From Paraburkholderia haematera (lineage in GTDB: Bacteria > Pseudomonadota > Gammaproteobacteria > Burkholderiales > Burkholderiaceae), in contig NZ_CAJNBK010000028.1 of NCBI RefSeq assembly GCF_905220975.1, positions 17,381 to 81,380 of the forward strand: a stretch of 64,000 nt of DNA, written 5' to 3'. The notes beneath the pieces were generated by a model. That model was not told where the DNA came from. It did not search any database and saw only the letters and a list, made by a program, of their open reading frames with translations. This document shows, piece by piece, positions 35,805-44,089 of the stretch; position 1 is the stretch's first letter, and the number at the start of each line of letters is the position of its first letter. The position numbers were made by a program, and so were the translations under genes.

Positions 35805-35824
35805 AAATGATAATAGTTCGCATT
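35805..35824 (+). promoter_or_regulatory. Fur-like box upstream of bfd
   Basis: AATGATAATAGTTCGCATT contains two of the three NATWAT-type units of a Fur box and lies 24 bases before the bfd ATG. It fits iron repression of bfd, which releases iron from bacterioferritin during starvation. Confidence 0.7.
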
Positions 35825-35847
35825 AACGTTATCTATGACGCCCTGCC

Positions 35848-36084
35848 ATGATTGTCTGTGTCTGCAAGTCTGTTTCTGACCGAAAGATCCGTGCCTCGAT
35901 CGCGGAAGGCGTCGACTCGTTCGACGAACTCCAGTTCGAACTCGGCGTCGCCTCCTGCTGTGGCAAGTGCGCGGATTCTGTGCGCGACGTCATGATGGAA
36001 AGCGGTGTGTGCGCGAGCCGCTGCGGCTTCGAGTCTCACCCGCAGGCTATGCCGCTCACGTTTTACGAACGCAAGGCCGCCTGA
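35848..36084 (+). CDS. bfd: Bacterioferritin-associated ferredoxin
   Basis: A 78-aa [2Fe-2S] protein of the BFD-like family. CVCKSVSDRKIR and ASCCGKCADSVRDV carry the four cluster cysteines. It donates electrons to bacterioferritin haem so that stored iron can leave. A Fur-like box immediately upstream matches induction under iron limitation. Confidence 0.94.
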   Translation: MIVCVCKSVSDRKIRASIAEGVDSFDELQFELGVASCCGKCADSVRDVMMESGVCASRCGFESHPQAMPLTFYERKAA

Positions 36085-36163
36085 GGCCAGTTTTCCGGTG
36101 CGGCCCACGCCGCGCCTCGGGCGTTCACCGCCTCACTGCTTCGGGCACTGCTTTTTGACGCTG

Positions 36164-36211
36164 CTTCACATCCTGTTTCACGTCCTGTTTCACATCCGGT
36201 TTCACGCGTTA
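36164..36211. repeat. Four tandem 12-bp units
   Basis: Four copies of a unit like TTTCACATCCTG lie in the gap between bfd and the small ORF at 36282; the last unit has diverged. No function is evident. Confidence 0.8.
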
Positions 36212-36281
36212 TCCCACTGCCGTCAGCAAGCCAGTATCCGTACCAGCCAGCTACCCGCTCACCCGTTAAAAGGAGTTTGAG

Positions 36282-36344
36282 ATGGAATTGCTGATTGGTT
36301 TCGTGACTACTTTGTTCATTTCGCTGCTGATCTTCCGAACATGA
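36282..36344 (+). CDS. Predicted 20-residue membrane miniprotein
   Basis: The frame encodes MELLIGFVTTLFISLLIFRT and a stop: a single hydrophobic helix with a charge at each end. AAAAGGAG six bases before the ATG is one of the best ribosome-binding sites in the window, which argues for translation. It precedes tonB by 48 bases and may be co-transcribed with tonB-exbB-exbD. Size and shape resemble KdpF-like regulatory peptides, but I cannot assign a family. Confidence 0.55.
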   Translation: MELLIGFVTTLFISLLIFRT

Positions 36345-36392
36345 CGATGTCTTGTCTGACGTGCCGCATCGACGGCGCGTCGCTACGCTAAT

Positions 36393-37121
36393 ATGCAGGC
36401 TTCGCATACCGTTTCAGCCGGCCCCGCGCCGGCTTCGTCCGTCCGAATGAATTCCCGTGCCTTGACCGCGACTGCCGCGGTTGCGGCGATTCACGTCGCG
36501 TTGCTTGCTGTGATCCTGACGTTGCGTCATGAACCCGTGCAACCGTCACTCGAATCGCGCGTCATGACCGCACAACTGCTGGCGCCGGCACCGGTCGCCG
36601 CGCCCGTCGCACTGCAATCGATCGCGCCGCCACCACCCAAACCGGTGCCGCCAGTTCATACCAGGACCAAAGTCCAGCCAAAGCCGACACCAACGCCCAA
36701 GCCAACGCCTACGCCGTTGCCTGAGGCCGCCGCGCCGTCGCCCACGCCCGTTGCAGTTGCTGAACCGACGCCGCCGGCGCCGGCTGCTCCCCCTGCTCAG
36801 GCCGCGCCGGCAGTCGGCCGTCCGACGATGGAAATCACCGCGCCGAAAAATGTCTCGCACCTCGACTGCAATATCGCCAAACCGGACTACCCATCACTGT
36901 CCAGGCGGCGCGGCGAGACCGGCACCGCGTATATCAAGTTTGTTGTTGGCCTGACCGGCAAGCTCGAGAACGTCGAACTGAAGAAGAGCAGTGGTTTTCG
37001 CCGCCTCGACGACGCCGCGCTCGCCGCCGTGCATGCGAGCGCCTGCAAACCCTATCTCGAGAACGGACAGCCGATTCGGGCCGCGTACACCCAGCCTTAC
37101 GACTTCAATCTGAACGATTGA
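36393..37121 (+). CDS. tonB: TonB energy transducer
   Basis: A 242-aa inner-membrane protein with an N-terminal anchor (LTATAAVAAIHVALLAVILT), a periplasmic Pro/Lys/Thr-rich spacer with PKPTPTPKPTPTP, and a C-terminal domain containing PDYPSLSRRRGETGTAYIKF. It couples proton-motive force from ExbB/ExbD to outer-membrane iron receptors. It is first of the tonB-exbB-exbD operon within an iron-related block. Confidence 0.95.
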   Translation: MQASHTVSAGPAPASSVRMNSRALTATAAVAAIHVALLAVILTLRHEPVQPSLESRVMTAQLLAPAPVAAPVALQSIAPPPPKPVPPVHTRTKVQPKPTPTPKPTPTPLPEAAAPSPTPVAVAEPTPPAPAAPPAQAAPAVGRPTMEITAPKNVSHLDCNIAKPDYPSLSRRRGETGTAYIKFVVGLTGKLENVELKKSSGFRRLDDAALAAVHASACKPYLENGQPIRAAYTQPYDFNLND

Positions 37122-37148
37122 GGCAGATTTTAAAAAAAAGGAATTGCA

Positions 37149-37880
37149 ATGCAAAACTACGGATTGGCGCACGTGTGGGCGCAAGGGGATTTCGTGACGC
37201 GTGGTATCGCGCTCGCGCTGTTGATCATGTCGGTGATGTCGTGGAGCGTAATCGTCGTCAAGGGCTGGAATGTGATGCGCCTGAAACGTCTCACGAAAAA
37301 CGCCGAACAGCAGTTCTGGCATTCGGACGACCTCGCCGACGGCGTGAAGAAGCTCGGCGCCGGATCGTCGACACCGCAGGACAACCCGTTCCTCGCGCTC
37401 GCGCTGTCGGGCCAGGAAGCCGCCGATCACCATCATCAGACGCAGCCGCACCTGCACGACCGCATGGACGTGTCGGATTGGGTGACACGCTGCCTGAAGG
37501 ACACGATGGATGAAAGCGTCGCTCGCATGCAGAGCGGCCTGGCAATTCTCGCGTCGATCGGCAGCACGGCCCCGTTCGTCGGCCTGTTCGGCACGGTGTG
37601 GGGCATCTATCACGCATTGCTGGCGATCGGTGCGAGCGGCCAGTCGTCGATCGATCAGGTCGCGGGCCCGGTCGGCGAAGCCTTGATCATGACCGCGTTC
37701 GGTCTGTTCGTCGCGATTCCGGCTGTGCTCGGCTACAACGCCCTGACGCGCGCCAACAAAGCAATCGTCGCCAAGCTGAGCCGCTTTGCGCATGGTCTGC
37801 ACGCATTTTTCGTGACAGGCGCCCGTCTGTCGTCGTCCAAACGCGGCGACGGATTGCGCCTCGCCACGCGCACCAACTGA
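37149..37880 (+). CDS. exbB: Biopolymer transport protein ExbB
   Basis: A 243-aa MotA/TolQ/ExbB proton-channel protein with three membrane helices. The signature AILASIGSTAPFVGLFGTVWG lies in the central helix region and ALIMTAFGLFVAIPAVLGYN in the last. A His/Gln-rich loop near 95-105 is an unremarkable local feature. AAAAGGAA precedes the ATG by six bases. Confidence 0.95.
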   Translation: MQNYGLAHVWAQGDFVTRGIALALLIMSVMSWSVIVVKGWNVMRLKRLTKNAEQQFWHSDDLADGVKKLGAGSSTPQDNPFLALALSGQEAADHHHQTQPHLHDRMDVSDWVTRCLKDTMDESVARMQSGLAILASIGSTAPFVGLFGTVWGIYHALLAIGASGQSSIDQVAGPVGEALIMTAFGLFVAIPAVLGYNALTRANKAIVAKLSRFAHGLHAFFVTGARLSSSKRGDGLRLATRTN

Positions 37881-37896
37881 TCGACGAGGCATTCCG

Positions 37897-38316
37897 ATGG
37901 CAATGAGCCCTTTCGCCGGCGACGATGACGACGGCCTGATGAATGAAATCAACATGACGCCGCTCGTCGACGTCATGTTGGTTCTCCTGATCGTCTTCAT
38001 GGTGACGATCCCGGTGATTCGTCACGCGGTCAAAATCGATCTGCCGCATGCGAGCAGTCAGAAGGAAGACACCAAGCCCGCGCAAGTCACGGTCGCGGTC
38101 GATGCGAACGGCAACGTGTTGTGGGACGACAAGAAGGTCGACGAAGCAGCACTGCGCGCGAAGATTGCAGAGGCCGCGCAAGCAAATCCGCAGCCGGAGC
38201 TGCATCTGGACGCGGACCGCAAGGTCGCGTACGAGAAAGTGGCTGAAGTCATGTCGGCGGCGCAGGCCGGTGGCCTGACGAAGATCGGCTTCGTCACGCA
38301 GCCTAAAGGCAAATGA
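37897..38316 (+). CDS. exbD: Biopolymer transport protein ExbD
   Basis: A 139-aa protein with a single membrane helix (VDVMLVLLIVFMVTIPVI) carrying the conserved proton-path Asp in PLVDVMLVLL, followed by a periplasmic domain. It acts with ExbB and TonB; 16 bases separate it from exbB. Confidence 0.95.
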   Translation: MAMSPFAGDDDDGLMNEINMTPLVDVMLVLLIVFMVTIPVIRHAVKIDLPHASSQKEDTKPAQVTVAVDANGNVLWDDKKVDEAALRAKIAEAAQANPQPELHLDADRKVAYEKVAEVMSAAQAGGLTKIGFVTQPKGK

Positions 38317-38403
38317 ACGCGGGTGATCCGCACGTAGCAACGCGCCACTGCTAAGCAGCGCCTGCCGAAAACCAGAAAAACCCTTGAAACAAGGGCTAAA
38401 AGT

Positions 38404-38438
38404 AAAAGGCCCTCATCGTCAGATGAAGGCCTTTTTTT
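38404..38438 (+). terminator. Terminator after exbD
   Basis: AAAGGCC and GGCCTTT form the stem with further imperfect pairing inside, followed by seven T residues. Confidence 0.85.
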
Positions 38439-38468
38439 GTGCGCACTCGGCGCCTTCGGGCGGCGGGA

Positions 38469-38588
38469 TCATTTACCATCAGAAGATGACTGATAGCTCG
38501 AGTCACCGCATGCGACAGCCGTGATCGACACGGACAGCGCGGTCAGCCCTATCAGGCCCACTATCATAGAGGCCATGAGTTTTCGCAT
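38469..38588 (-). CDS. Small predicted lipoprotein, 39 aa
   Basis: The frame starts MRKLMASMIVGLIGLTALSV and continues SITAVACGDSSYQSSSDGK. A charged start, a hydrophobic stretch and AVAC make a signal peptidase II site with Cys27, leaving a 13-residue polar mature lipopeptide. AAGGAG six bases upstream supports translation. Small lipoproteins of this size are often overlooked; entericidin-like toxins are similar, but I see no specific match. Confidence 0.55.
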   Translation of the reverse strand: MRKLMASMIVGLIGLTALSVSITAVACGDSSYQSSSDGK

Positions 38589-38718
38589 AAGAGACTCCTT
38601 AGCGAAGGGATTTCACTATAGGCCCGCGAGCGCGCGCATTCAAGCAAACTGTCATTGAAAGTACTCATGACAAGCCACGCTTAAATGCTAAAAGCGATGT
38701 AGCAGCGCGTAATAAGTG

Positions 38719-39705
38719 CTATGACGCGACCGCGAAAACGGGCTGCACCGCTTCTTGCGCTGCACGCGTCGGACACTCACCCGTGATGTGTTTTCCTTCG
38801 TCCGGATCGAGCATTTCGACCAGATAATCGACGAACGTGCGCACAGCCGGCACCATCCCCTGCCGCGAGACGAATACGGCGTACAACTGCGGTGTCGGCA
38901 GGGTCCAGCCCGGCATCACCGGCGACAATTGCCCCGCACGCAATGCACTGCCGTACATCATCTCCGGCAACGCGGCGATACCGACGCCGGACAGCACCGC
39001 TTCACGAATCGTCATCAGATCGGCGGTGACGAGGCGCGGCTCGTGCTCGTGAGCGTGGCGCGTGCCGTCGGGGGCAATCAGATTGAAGACGTGGCGGCCG
39101 TCGCTGGTCGGCACGTCGAGTGTTTCGAAGCGTCTCAGATCGTCCGGCAACAGCGGCGGCGCATTCTGCTGCAACAAGCTCGGCGCGCCGACCAGCATCT
39201 GCTGCGTGCGCCACAACGGCCGCACGACGATATTGGCGTTTTCCGGCGGATCGGAACGCACGCGCAACGCGACATCGATCGAATCTTCGAACAGATCGAC
39301 TACGCGATTCGTGACACGCATCACCACGCGCACCTCCGGGTAGCGATGCATGAATTCCGGCAGGATCTGCGACAGGATGGTCTGCGAAATCGTCACCGGC
39401 ACGCTTACGCGCACCGTGCCGCGCGGCGACGCGCGCATCTGCTGCACGACATTGACGGCTGCCTGAGCCTCGCTCAGCATCGCCTGACAGTGCTGGTAAA
39501 AGAGCTGCCCGGCTTCGGTGAGCGCCAGCTTGCGGGTGGAGCGCTGCAGCAAACGCACGCCCAGCGACGCTTCCAGTTCGGTCAGCCGGCGCGACAAGCG
39601 CGACTTGGAAATACCCAGCACACGCTCGGCAGCGGAAAAACCGCCATGTTCGACGACCTGCGAAAAGTACATCAGGTCATTCAGATTGTGTGAATCGATC
39701 TTCAT
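38719..39705 (-). CDS. LysR-family transcriptional regulator
   Basis: A 328-aa protein with an N-terminal winged helix (LNDLMYFSQVVEHGGFSAAE, then SRLSRRLTELEASLGVRLL) and a substrate-binding domain that includes RVSVPVTISQTILSQILPEF. It is divergent from the pirin gene; such pairs are common and LysR proteins often control the divergent neighbour. The inducer is unknown. Confidence 0.9.
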   Translation of the reverse strand: MKIDSHNLNDLMYFSQVVEHGGFSAAERVLGISKSRLSRRLTELEASLGVRLLQRSTRKLALTEAGQLFYQHCQAMLSEAQAAVNVVQQMRASPRGTVRVSVPVTISQTILSQILPEFMHRYPEVRVVMRVTNRVVDLFEDSIDVALRVRSDPPENANIVVRPLWRTQQMLVGAPSLLQQNAPPLLPDDLRRFETLDVPTSDGRHVFNLIAPDGTRHAHEHEPRLVTADLMTIREAVLSGVGIAALPEMMYGSALRAGQLSPVMPGWTLPTPQLYAVFVSRQGMVPAVRTFVDYLVEMLDPDEGKHITGECPTRAAQEAVQPVFAVAS

Positions 39706-39770
39706 CTCATCGTTCCAGTAATAGAACAATCCATTGCGCGAGGGCGGCTGGCGCGTAGGAAAACGGTCCC

Positions 39771-39776
39771 TATAAT
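39771..39776 (+). promoter_or_regulatory. -10 element of the pirin promoter
   Basis: A perfect TATAAT lies 52 bases before the pirin ATG. The -35 region is weak, as expected for an activator-dependent promoter. Confidence 0.45.
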
Positions 39777-39827
39777 AGCCCTATGTTTCAAAAATAACGC
39801 TATTCCCCATTTTTCAAGGTGACTTTG

Positions 39828-40706
39828 ATGAGCGCGACACGCACGATCGAACGCACGTTTCCCGCCGTTCGCACGACCGAAGGCGGCGGCTTTATCGTCC
39901 ACCGCCCGTTTCCGACCCGTTTGCTGATGGATTTCGATCCGTTCCTGCTGCTCGACGAAATGGGGCCGATCGACTACGCGCCCGGCGAGGCGAAAGGCGC
40001 GCCGGACCATCCGCATCGCGGCTTCGAAACAGTCACGTACGCGCTCGAAGGCCAATTCGGCCACAAGGATTCGGCGGGCCATTCGGGCACGCTGCGCGCC
40101 GGCGACGTGCAATGGATGACTGCGGGCGCGGGCGTCGTGCACAGTGAGATGCCGGACCCGTCGTTCGCGCGCACCGGTGGGCGCGTGCACGGCGTGCAAC
40201 TGTGGGTGAATCTGCCGCGCCGCGACAAGATGATCGCGCCGCGTTATCAGGAGATACCGTCGGCCAGCATTCCGGTCGCGACATCCGCGGACGGCAAAGT
40301 GCGCGTCAAGGTGATCGCGGGCGAAGCGCTTGGGGTGAAGGCGGCGATCGAAACGCGCACGCCGATCCTGTATCAGCATTTCTCGCTGCAACCGGGCGCG
40401 ACGATCCAGCAGTCCGTGCCGGCCGACTATCGCGTGTTCGCTTACAGCCTGTCGGGCAAGGGCTTTTACGGCGCAGGCGAGGCGCGTCAGGAAATCGACG
40501 CGCAGACGATGGTCGTATTCCAGAACGACGGCGACTCGGTCACACTAACGGCCGGCGCGGAGCCGCTCGAAGTGCTGCTGCTCGGTGGTGTGCCATTGAA
40601 AGAACCGGTGGTGCGCTACGGTCCGTTCGTGATGAACACCGAAGACGAAATCCGCCAGGCCGTGACCGATTACCAGGCTGGGCGCATGGGCGCAATCACG
40701 CATTGA
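39828..40706 (+). CDS. Pirin-family protein
   Basis: A 292-aa bicupin. The N-terminal cupin has the metal-binding set HPHRGFETVTY and later VHSEMP. Bacterial pirins bind iron; some act as quercetin dioxygenases or sense oxidative stress, and the substrate here is unknown. AAGGTGA seven bases before the ATG supports the start. It is divergent from a LysR gene that may control it. Confidence 0.92.
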   Translation: MSATRTIERTFPAVRTTEGGGFIVHRPFPTRLLMDFDPFLLLDEMGPIDYAPGEAKGAPDHPHRGFETVTYALEGQFGHKDSAGHSGTLRAGDVQWMTAGAGVVHSEMPDPSFARTGGRVHGVQLWVNLPRRDKMIAPRYQEIPSASIPVATSADGKVRVKVIAGEALGVKAAIETRTPILYQHFSLQPGATIQQSVPADYRVFAYSLSGKGFYGAGEARQEIDAQTMVVFQNDGDSVTLTAGAEPLEVLLLGGVPLKEPVVRYGPFVMNTEDEIRQAVTDYQAGRMGAITH

Positions 40707-40887
40707 TAGGCCAGATCTTCACGCGTCGCCGCTCATGATGGCGGTGACGCGGCGCTTGCCGCACTGCCGCACCTAGGCGCGAAGGCCGGTAATTTCGTTC
40801 ACAATAGTAATTTATGCCGTGCGCCACGCCGTCTAGCCATGACGGACCGTGGCGCGCGGCGATTTCCGTCCCTGTTCAGGAGAGCGC

Positions 40888-41286
40888 ATGGCAGAGTCCA
40901 CCGTCACCGCCCACATCGGCTCGACGAATTTCCAGGTTCTTTTCGACGACGGCAAGCACACGTGGCTCGCCGATGAACCCGAGTCGCTTGGCGGCGGCGA
41001 TCGCGGGCCGACGCCCGTCGCGCTGTTGCTCTCGAGCCTCGGTGCCTGCACGTCGATCACGCTGAAGATGTACGCTCAGCGTAAGGGCTGGCCGCTCGCC
41101 GACGTGCGCGTGGCGCTGTCGATGGAAACCGGCGAGGCGGGCTCGACCATCGACCGCAAGATCATGCTGGAAGGCGATTTGTCGGACGAGCAGCGGGAAC
41201 GGCTCTTGCAAATTGCCAATGCGTGCCCAGTTCACAAGATCCTCACGCATTCGATCACGATCCGTTCGGGTCTTGCCGTCGCCTGA
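40888..41286 (+). CDS. OsmC-family peroxiredoxin-like protein
   Basis: A 132-aa protein with the two reactive cysteines of the family: SSLGACTSITLKMYAQRK and ANACPVHKILTH. OsmC/Ohr proteins reduce organic hydroperoxides in the cytoplasm; the short form here resembles the YhfA-like subgroup. CAGGAGAG precedes the ATG. Confidence 0.9.
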   Translation: MAESTVTAHIGSTNFQVLFDDGKHTWLADEPESLGGGDRGPTPVALLLSSLGACTSITLKMYAQRKGWPLADVRVALSMETGEAGSTIDRKIMLEGDLSDEQRERLLQIANACPVHKILTHSITIRSGLAVA

Positions 41287-41356
41287 TGCAGAAATGGTCC
41301 GGCACCGGCTAACGGGGTCCGCACGCATTGCAACGCTTTCAAAGGAAGCCGTCGTT

Positions 41357-41839
41357 TTGAATTTCGAACACCTTATCCAGATCAACGATCCGTTGAATCC
41401 GTTTGTCGACTCGCTGACCCGCGAGCAGTTGTGGGAGGGGCTCGTGCTGCGCGCCGAGCAGCCGCAACTGTTCGTCATCGGACTCGACAGTTGCACCATC
41501 CTTTCGCGCGAAGGCGACACGCTTGAACGGGAGTTGCACTACGGCAAGGCCACCGTGCGCGACCGTGTCACGTTGCAGGATCGCCTGAGCGTGCGCTATG
41601 ACATTCTGCCGACGGCGGACTATGTCGGCGGCTCGCTGACAATGACGATCGAACAGCCTGACGAACTGCAGTTGTTCCTACGCTTCGAATACGCAACCAC
41701 CCTGCCCGTCTCCGACGATCAGGACGCTGTGACGACGCAGGAAATCGTGAAGTCGGCGTATCGCGAGAACGATATCGATACTGTGCGGCTGATCCGCCAG
41801 TACGTGGCGGGCACTCAGGAACCCGGTTCGTTGCATTGA
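41357..41839 (+). CDS. SRPBCC/DUF1857-type protein
   Basis: A 160-aa protein beginning MNFEHLIQINDPLNPFVDSL and continuing LTREQLWEGLVLRAEQPQLF, typical of the AtaL-like START/Bet v1 subgroup that binds hydrophobic ligands. The start is a TTG at 41357 with AAAGGAAG eight bases upstream; no ATG is available before the conserved part. Function is unknown. Confidence 0.8.
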   Translation: MNFEHLIQINDPLNPFVDSLTREQLWEGLVLRAEQPQLFVIGLDSCTILSREGDTLERELHYGKATVRDRVTLQDRLSVRYDILPTADYVGGSLTMTIEQPDELQLFLRFEYATTLPVSDDQDAVTTQEIVKSAYRENDIDTVRLIRQYVAGTQEPGSLH

Positions 41840-42022
41840 TGCGGGTGCGGGCGCCCTGCCCGCGCCGTTGTGCTCGCCGTTGCGATCACCGTTGTGCTCG
41901 CCGTTGTGCTTGCTCTTACCCCGTATGAGACCGCCATGTGGAAGGCGGCCTGCCTCTGTTGCGTTCTACTCCCCCGTCATTCAACTATCGGAAATCGAAT
42001 CCGATGAATTTCTCTTTCTTGT

Positions 42023-42043
42023 AAATGGGAATAGTTATCATTT
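42023..42043 (+). promoter_or_regulatory. Fur-like box upstream of hemP
   Basis: AATGGGAATAGTTATCATT is close to the Fur consensus and lies 38 bases before the hemP ATG in a locally AT-rich stretch. Confidence 0.75.
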
Positions 42044-42080
42044 AGAATTAATCCATCGAATCGACCAACAGCTAAAACGA

Positions 42081-42341
42081 ATGACCGATCTAACGCGCCC
42101 TTCAACACTCAGCCTGCGCCGCCCGGCGGCCGCGCTGACCAGCCGTCCGAAAACATCGACGGCGACGGCAACCGTCGCGAAGCCCGCAGCGGATCGCGCC
42201 GACGGCAAAAGCGAGAAGTCAGATCGGGTCGTACGCAGCGACGCGCTGCTGCAAGGCCATAGCCACATCGGCATCGAGCATAACGGCGAGACCTACCAGT
42301 TGCGCGCAACACGCTTGGGCAAGCTGATCCTGACCAAGTAA
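42081..42341 (+). CDS. hemP: Hemin uptake protein HemP
   Basis: An 86-aa protein whose C-terminal 45 residues match HemP/HmuP: RVVRSDALLQGHSHIGIEHN followed by GETYQLRATRLGKLILTK. In rhizobia and Burkholderia, HmuP helps activate haem-uptake genes in iron starvation. The N-terminal 40 residues are Thr/Ala-rich and probably unstructured. A Fur-like box lies upstream. Confidence 0.88.
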   Translation: MTDLTRPSTLSLRRPAAALTSRPKTSTATATVAKPAADRADGKSEKSDRVVRSDALLQGHSHIGIEHNGETYQLRATRLGKLILTK

Positions 42342-42682
42342 CACGCAACGTCGAGGCAACGTCCAGGCAACACCAAGGCAACACCGAATAGCAGTCAGTA
42401 CCGGGTATTGTGGGGACCACCTCCTTGAGGGGTGTTGGGCATTAGCCAGCCACGACGGCTTGCACGTGAGAACTAGACCCCTTCGTGCAGACACCAAGCC
42501 AGCCGTCGCAGCCAGCCAGGCCGCTTTTTTGGTTCTCACCCAATGCGGATGCACGAAACGACGTGTATCGCACAGGCAGAAAATTGAAAAGCCGTGGGAT
42601 GTGATCATCTCCACGGCTTTTTGTTTTGCACGGCGCGGATCGAAGCTCGACAAGGCTCGATGGCGCGTCGAAGCGTTCGGAC
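42342..42682. other. Gap between hemP and ftrD
   Basis: 341 bases without a protein gene. Bases about 42420-42560 are rich in short inverted repeats and end in a terminator at 42587-42624, so a small RNA is possible; I recognise no known family. Confidence 0.3.
42587..42624. terminator. Bidirectional terminator between hemP and ftrD
   Basis: AAAAGCCGTGG and CCACGGCTTTTT form a stem with A- and T-tracts on opposite sides, serving both convergent units. Confidence 0.85.
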
Positions 42683-44089
42683 TTACTTCGAAGCCCAGCC
42701 CCAGAACATCAGCCACCATGCGCTATCGACCACAGCGAGCGCTGCGGCGAACCACAGCGTCGCGAGCCCGCGTTGAATGAAACGCTCGCTATAGCGACGT
42801 GTGACGAGCCAGGCGAGCCACGCGCTCCACAGGTTGGCGATCGCGAGGATCGCGATACGCATATCCGACGCCCACCACAATGACAGATGTTCCGCGCGCA
42901 GCAGCGACAACGTGGTCGCCGACAAGCCGAGGAACACACCTGCGCCGGCAATCGGAATCAGGCCTTGCGTCAAATGATGCAGACGCACGGTATTGAAACG
43001 CCCCAGCATGCGCGTCGCGCCCATCAGCAGCACCAGCAATGCAGTGCCGTACACCAGCGCCGTCGCGAGGATGTAGCCGATCACCATCGTGCCGTCGAGC
43101 CACGAGAACACGTCGTTCTGCTCCGGGTAGTGCGTGAACAGGAACCACGGCGCGTTGGTGTCGAGCGGCCAGGTGATGTCGTGATCGACCAGCCACGTGG
43201 CGAAGAACATCTTCAGATCGACGAACCAGCGCGAAGCGGTCCAGTGGAATGCGCCGATCGCGATGCCGAGCAGGCCATACAGAATCAACGCGGTGTCCCA
43301 CGGGTTCGCCTGCTTGTCGCCGAGCTGCACGACTTCCGACGACGGCGCACGCCACGTCAGCGCGATCGCGTCGCGATGCCCGCTGCAGCGGCCGCACATA
43401 TGGCAGTCCGACGCGCCCTTCATATTGCGCAGCGGCACCAGCGGCGCGCAATTGATCGGAATCACGCGATGCCCATGTTCACCGTTCTTGTACGAATGGC
43501 GCCACGCATCTTCGTCGACCTTGTAATGGAACGGCGCGAGACGCGCCAATAGCGAAAAAACCCCGTTGACCGGGCACAGATACTTGCACCAGACGCGCTT
43601 CTCGCGTCCGTACAGCAAGCCGATGATCATTGCCGCGAAAGTGGAACCGCCGAGCACCAGCAGCACCGCTTTCGGATACTGGTAGACGCTGACCATCTGA
43701 CCGTAGATGGTGGTGATGCCGAACGCGACGAACGGCCAGCCGCCCCAGCGCATCCAGCGTGGAATCGCCCAGCCGCGGCCATATTTGCTGGCGAATTCGG
43801 CGAGCGCGCCTTCCGGGCACAACACACCGCACCAGACTCGGCCGAGCATGACCATCGACAGCAGCACGAAGGGCCACCAGATGCCCCAGAACACGAACTG
43901 CGCGGCAAGCGTCAGGTTGTTCCACAGATGCGCGGTGTCGTCCGGCAGCGGCATCACCGCCGGCACGAGAATCAGGAACGCGTACACGGCTACCACGACC
44001 CACTGAATACCTCGGATCAGGCCGCCGTGACGCTGCATCCACTGCCCGGCCGCGGCGAGGCGGCCCGGGCGGGTCATCACCGCACTCAT
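42683..44089 (-). CDS. ftrD: FtrD-type 4Fe-4S membrane protein
   Basis: A 468-aa polytopic inner-membrane protein with ferredoxin-like cysteine clusters (VWCGVLCPEGA, VWCKYLCPVNG, DCHMCGRCSGH) of the NapH/CcoG type. In the FtrABCD ferrous iron system the iron-sulfur membrane protein is thought to take electrons from iron oxidation during uptake. It overlaps ftrC by four bases. It is last in the operon. Confidence 0.88.
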   Translation of the reverse strand: MSAVMTRPGRLAAAGQWMQRHGGLIRGIQWVVVAVYAFLILVPAVMPLPDDTAHLWNNLTLAAQFVFWGIWWPFVLLSMVMLGRVWCGVLCPEGALAEFASKYGRGWAIPRWMRWGGWPFVAFGITTIYGQMVSVYQYPKAVLLVLGGSTFAAMIIGLLYGREKRVWCKYLCPVNGVFSLLARLAPFHYKVDEDAWRHSYKNGEHGHRVIPINCAPLVPLRNMKGASDCHMCGRCSGHRDAIALTWRAPSSEVVQLGDKQANPWDTALILYGLLGIAIGAFHWTASRWFVDLKMFFATWLVDHDITWPLDTNAPWFLFTHYPEQNDVFSWLDGTMVIGYILATALVYGTALLVLLMGATRMLGRFNTVRLHHLTQGLIPIAGAGVFLGLSATTLSLLRAEHLSLWWASDMRIAILAIANLWSAWLAWLVTRRYSERFIQRGLATLWFAAALAVVDSAWWLMFWGWASK

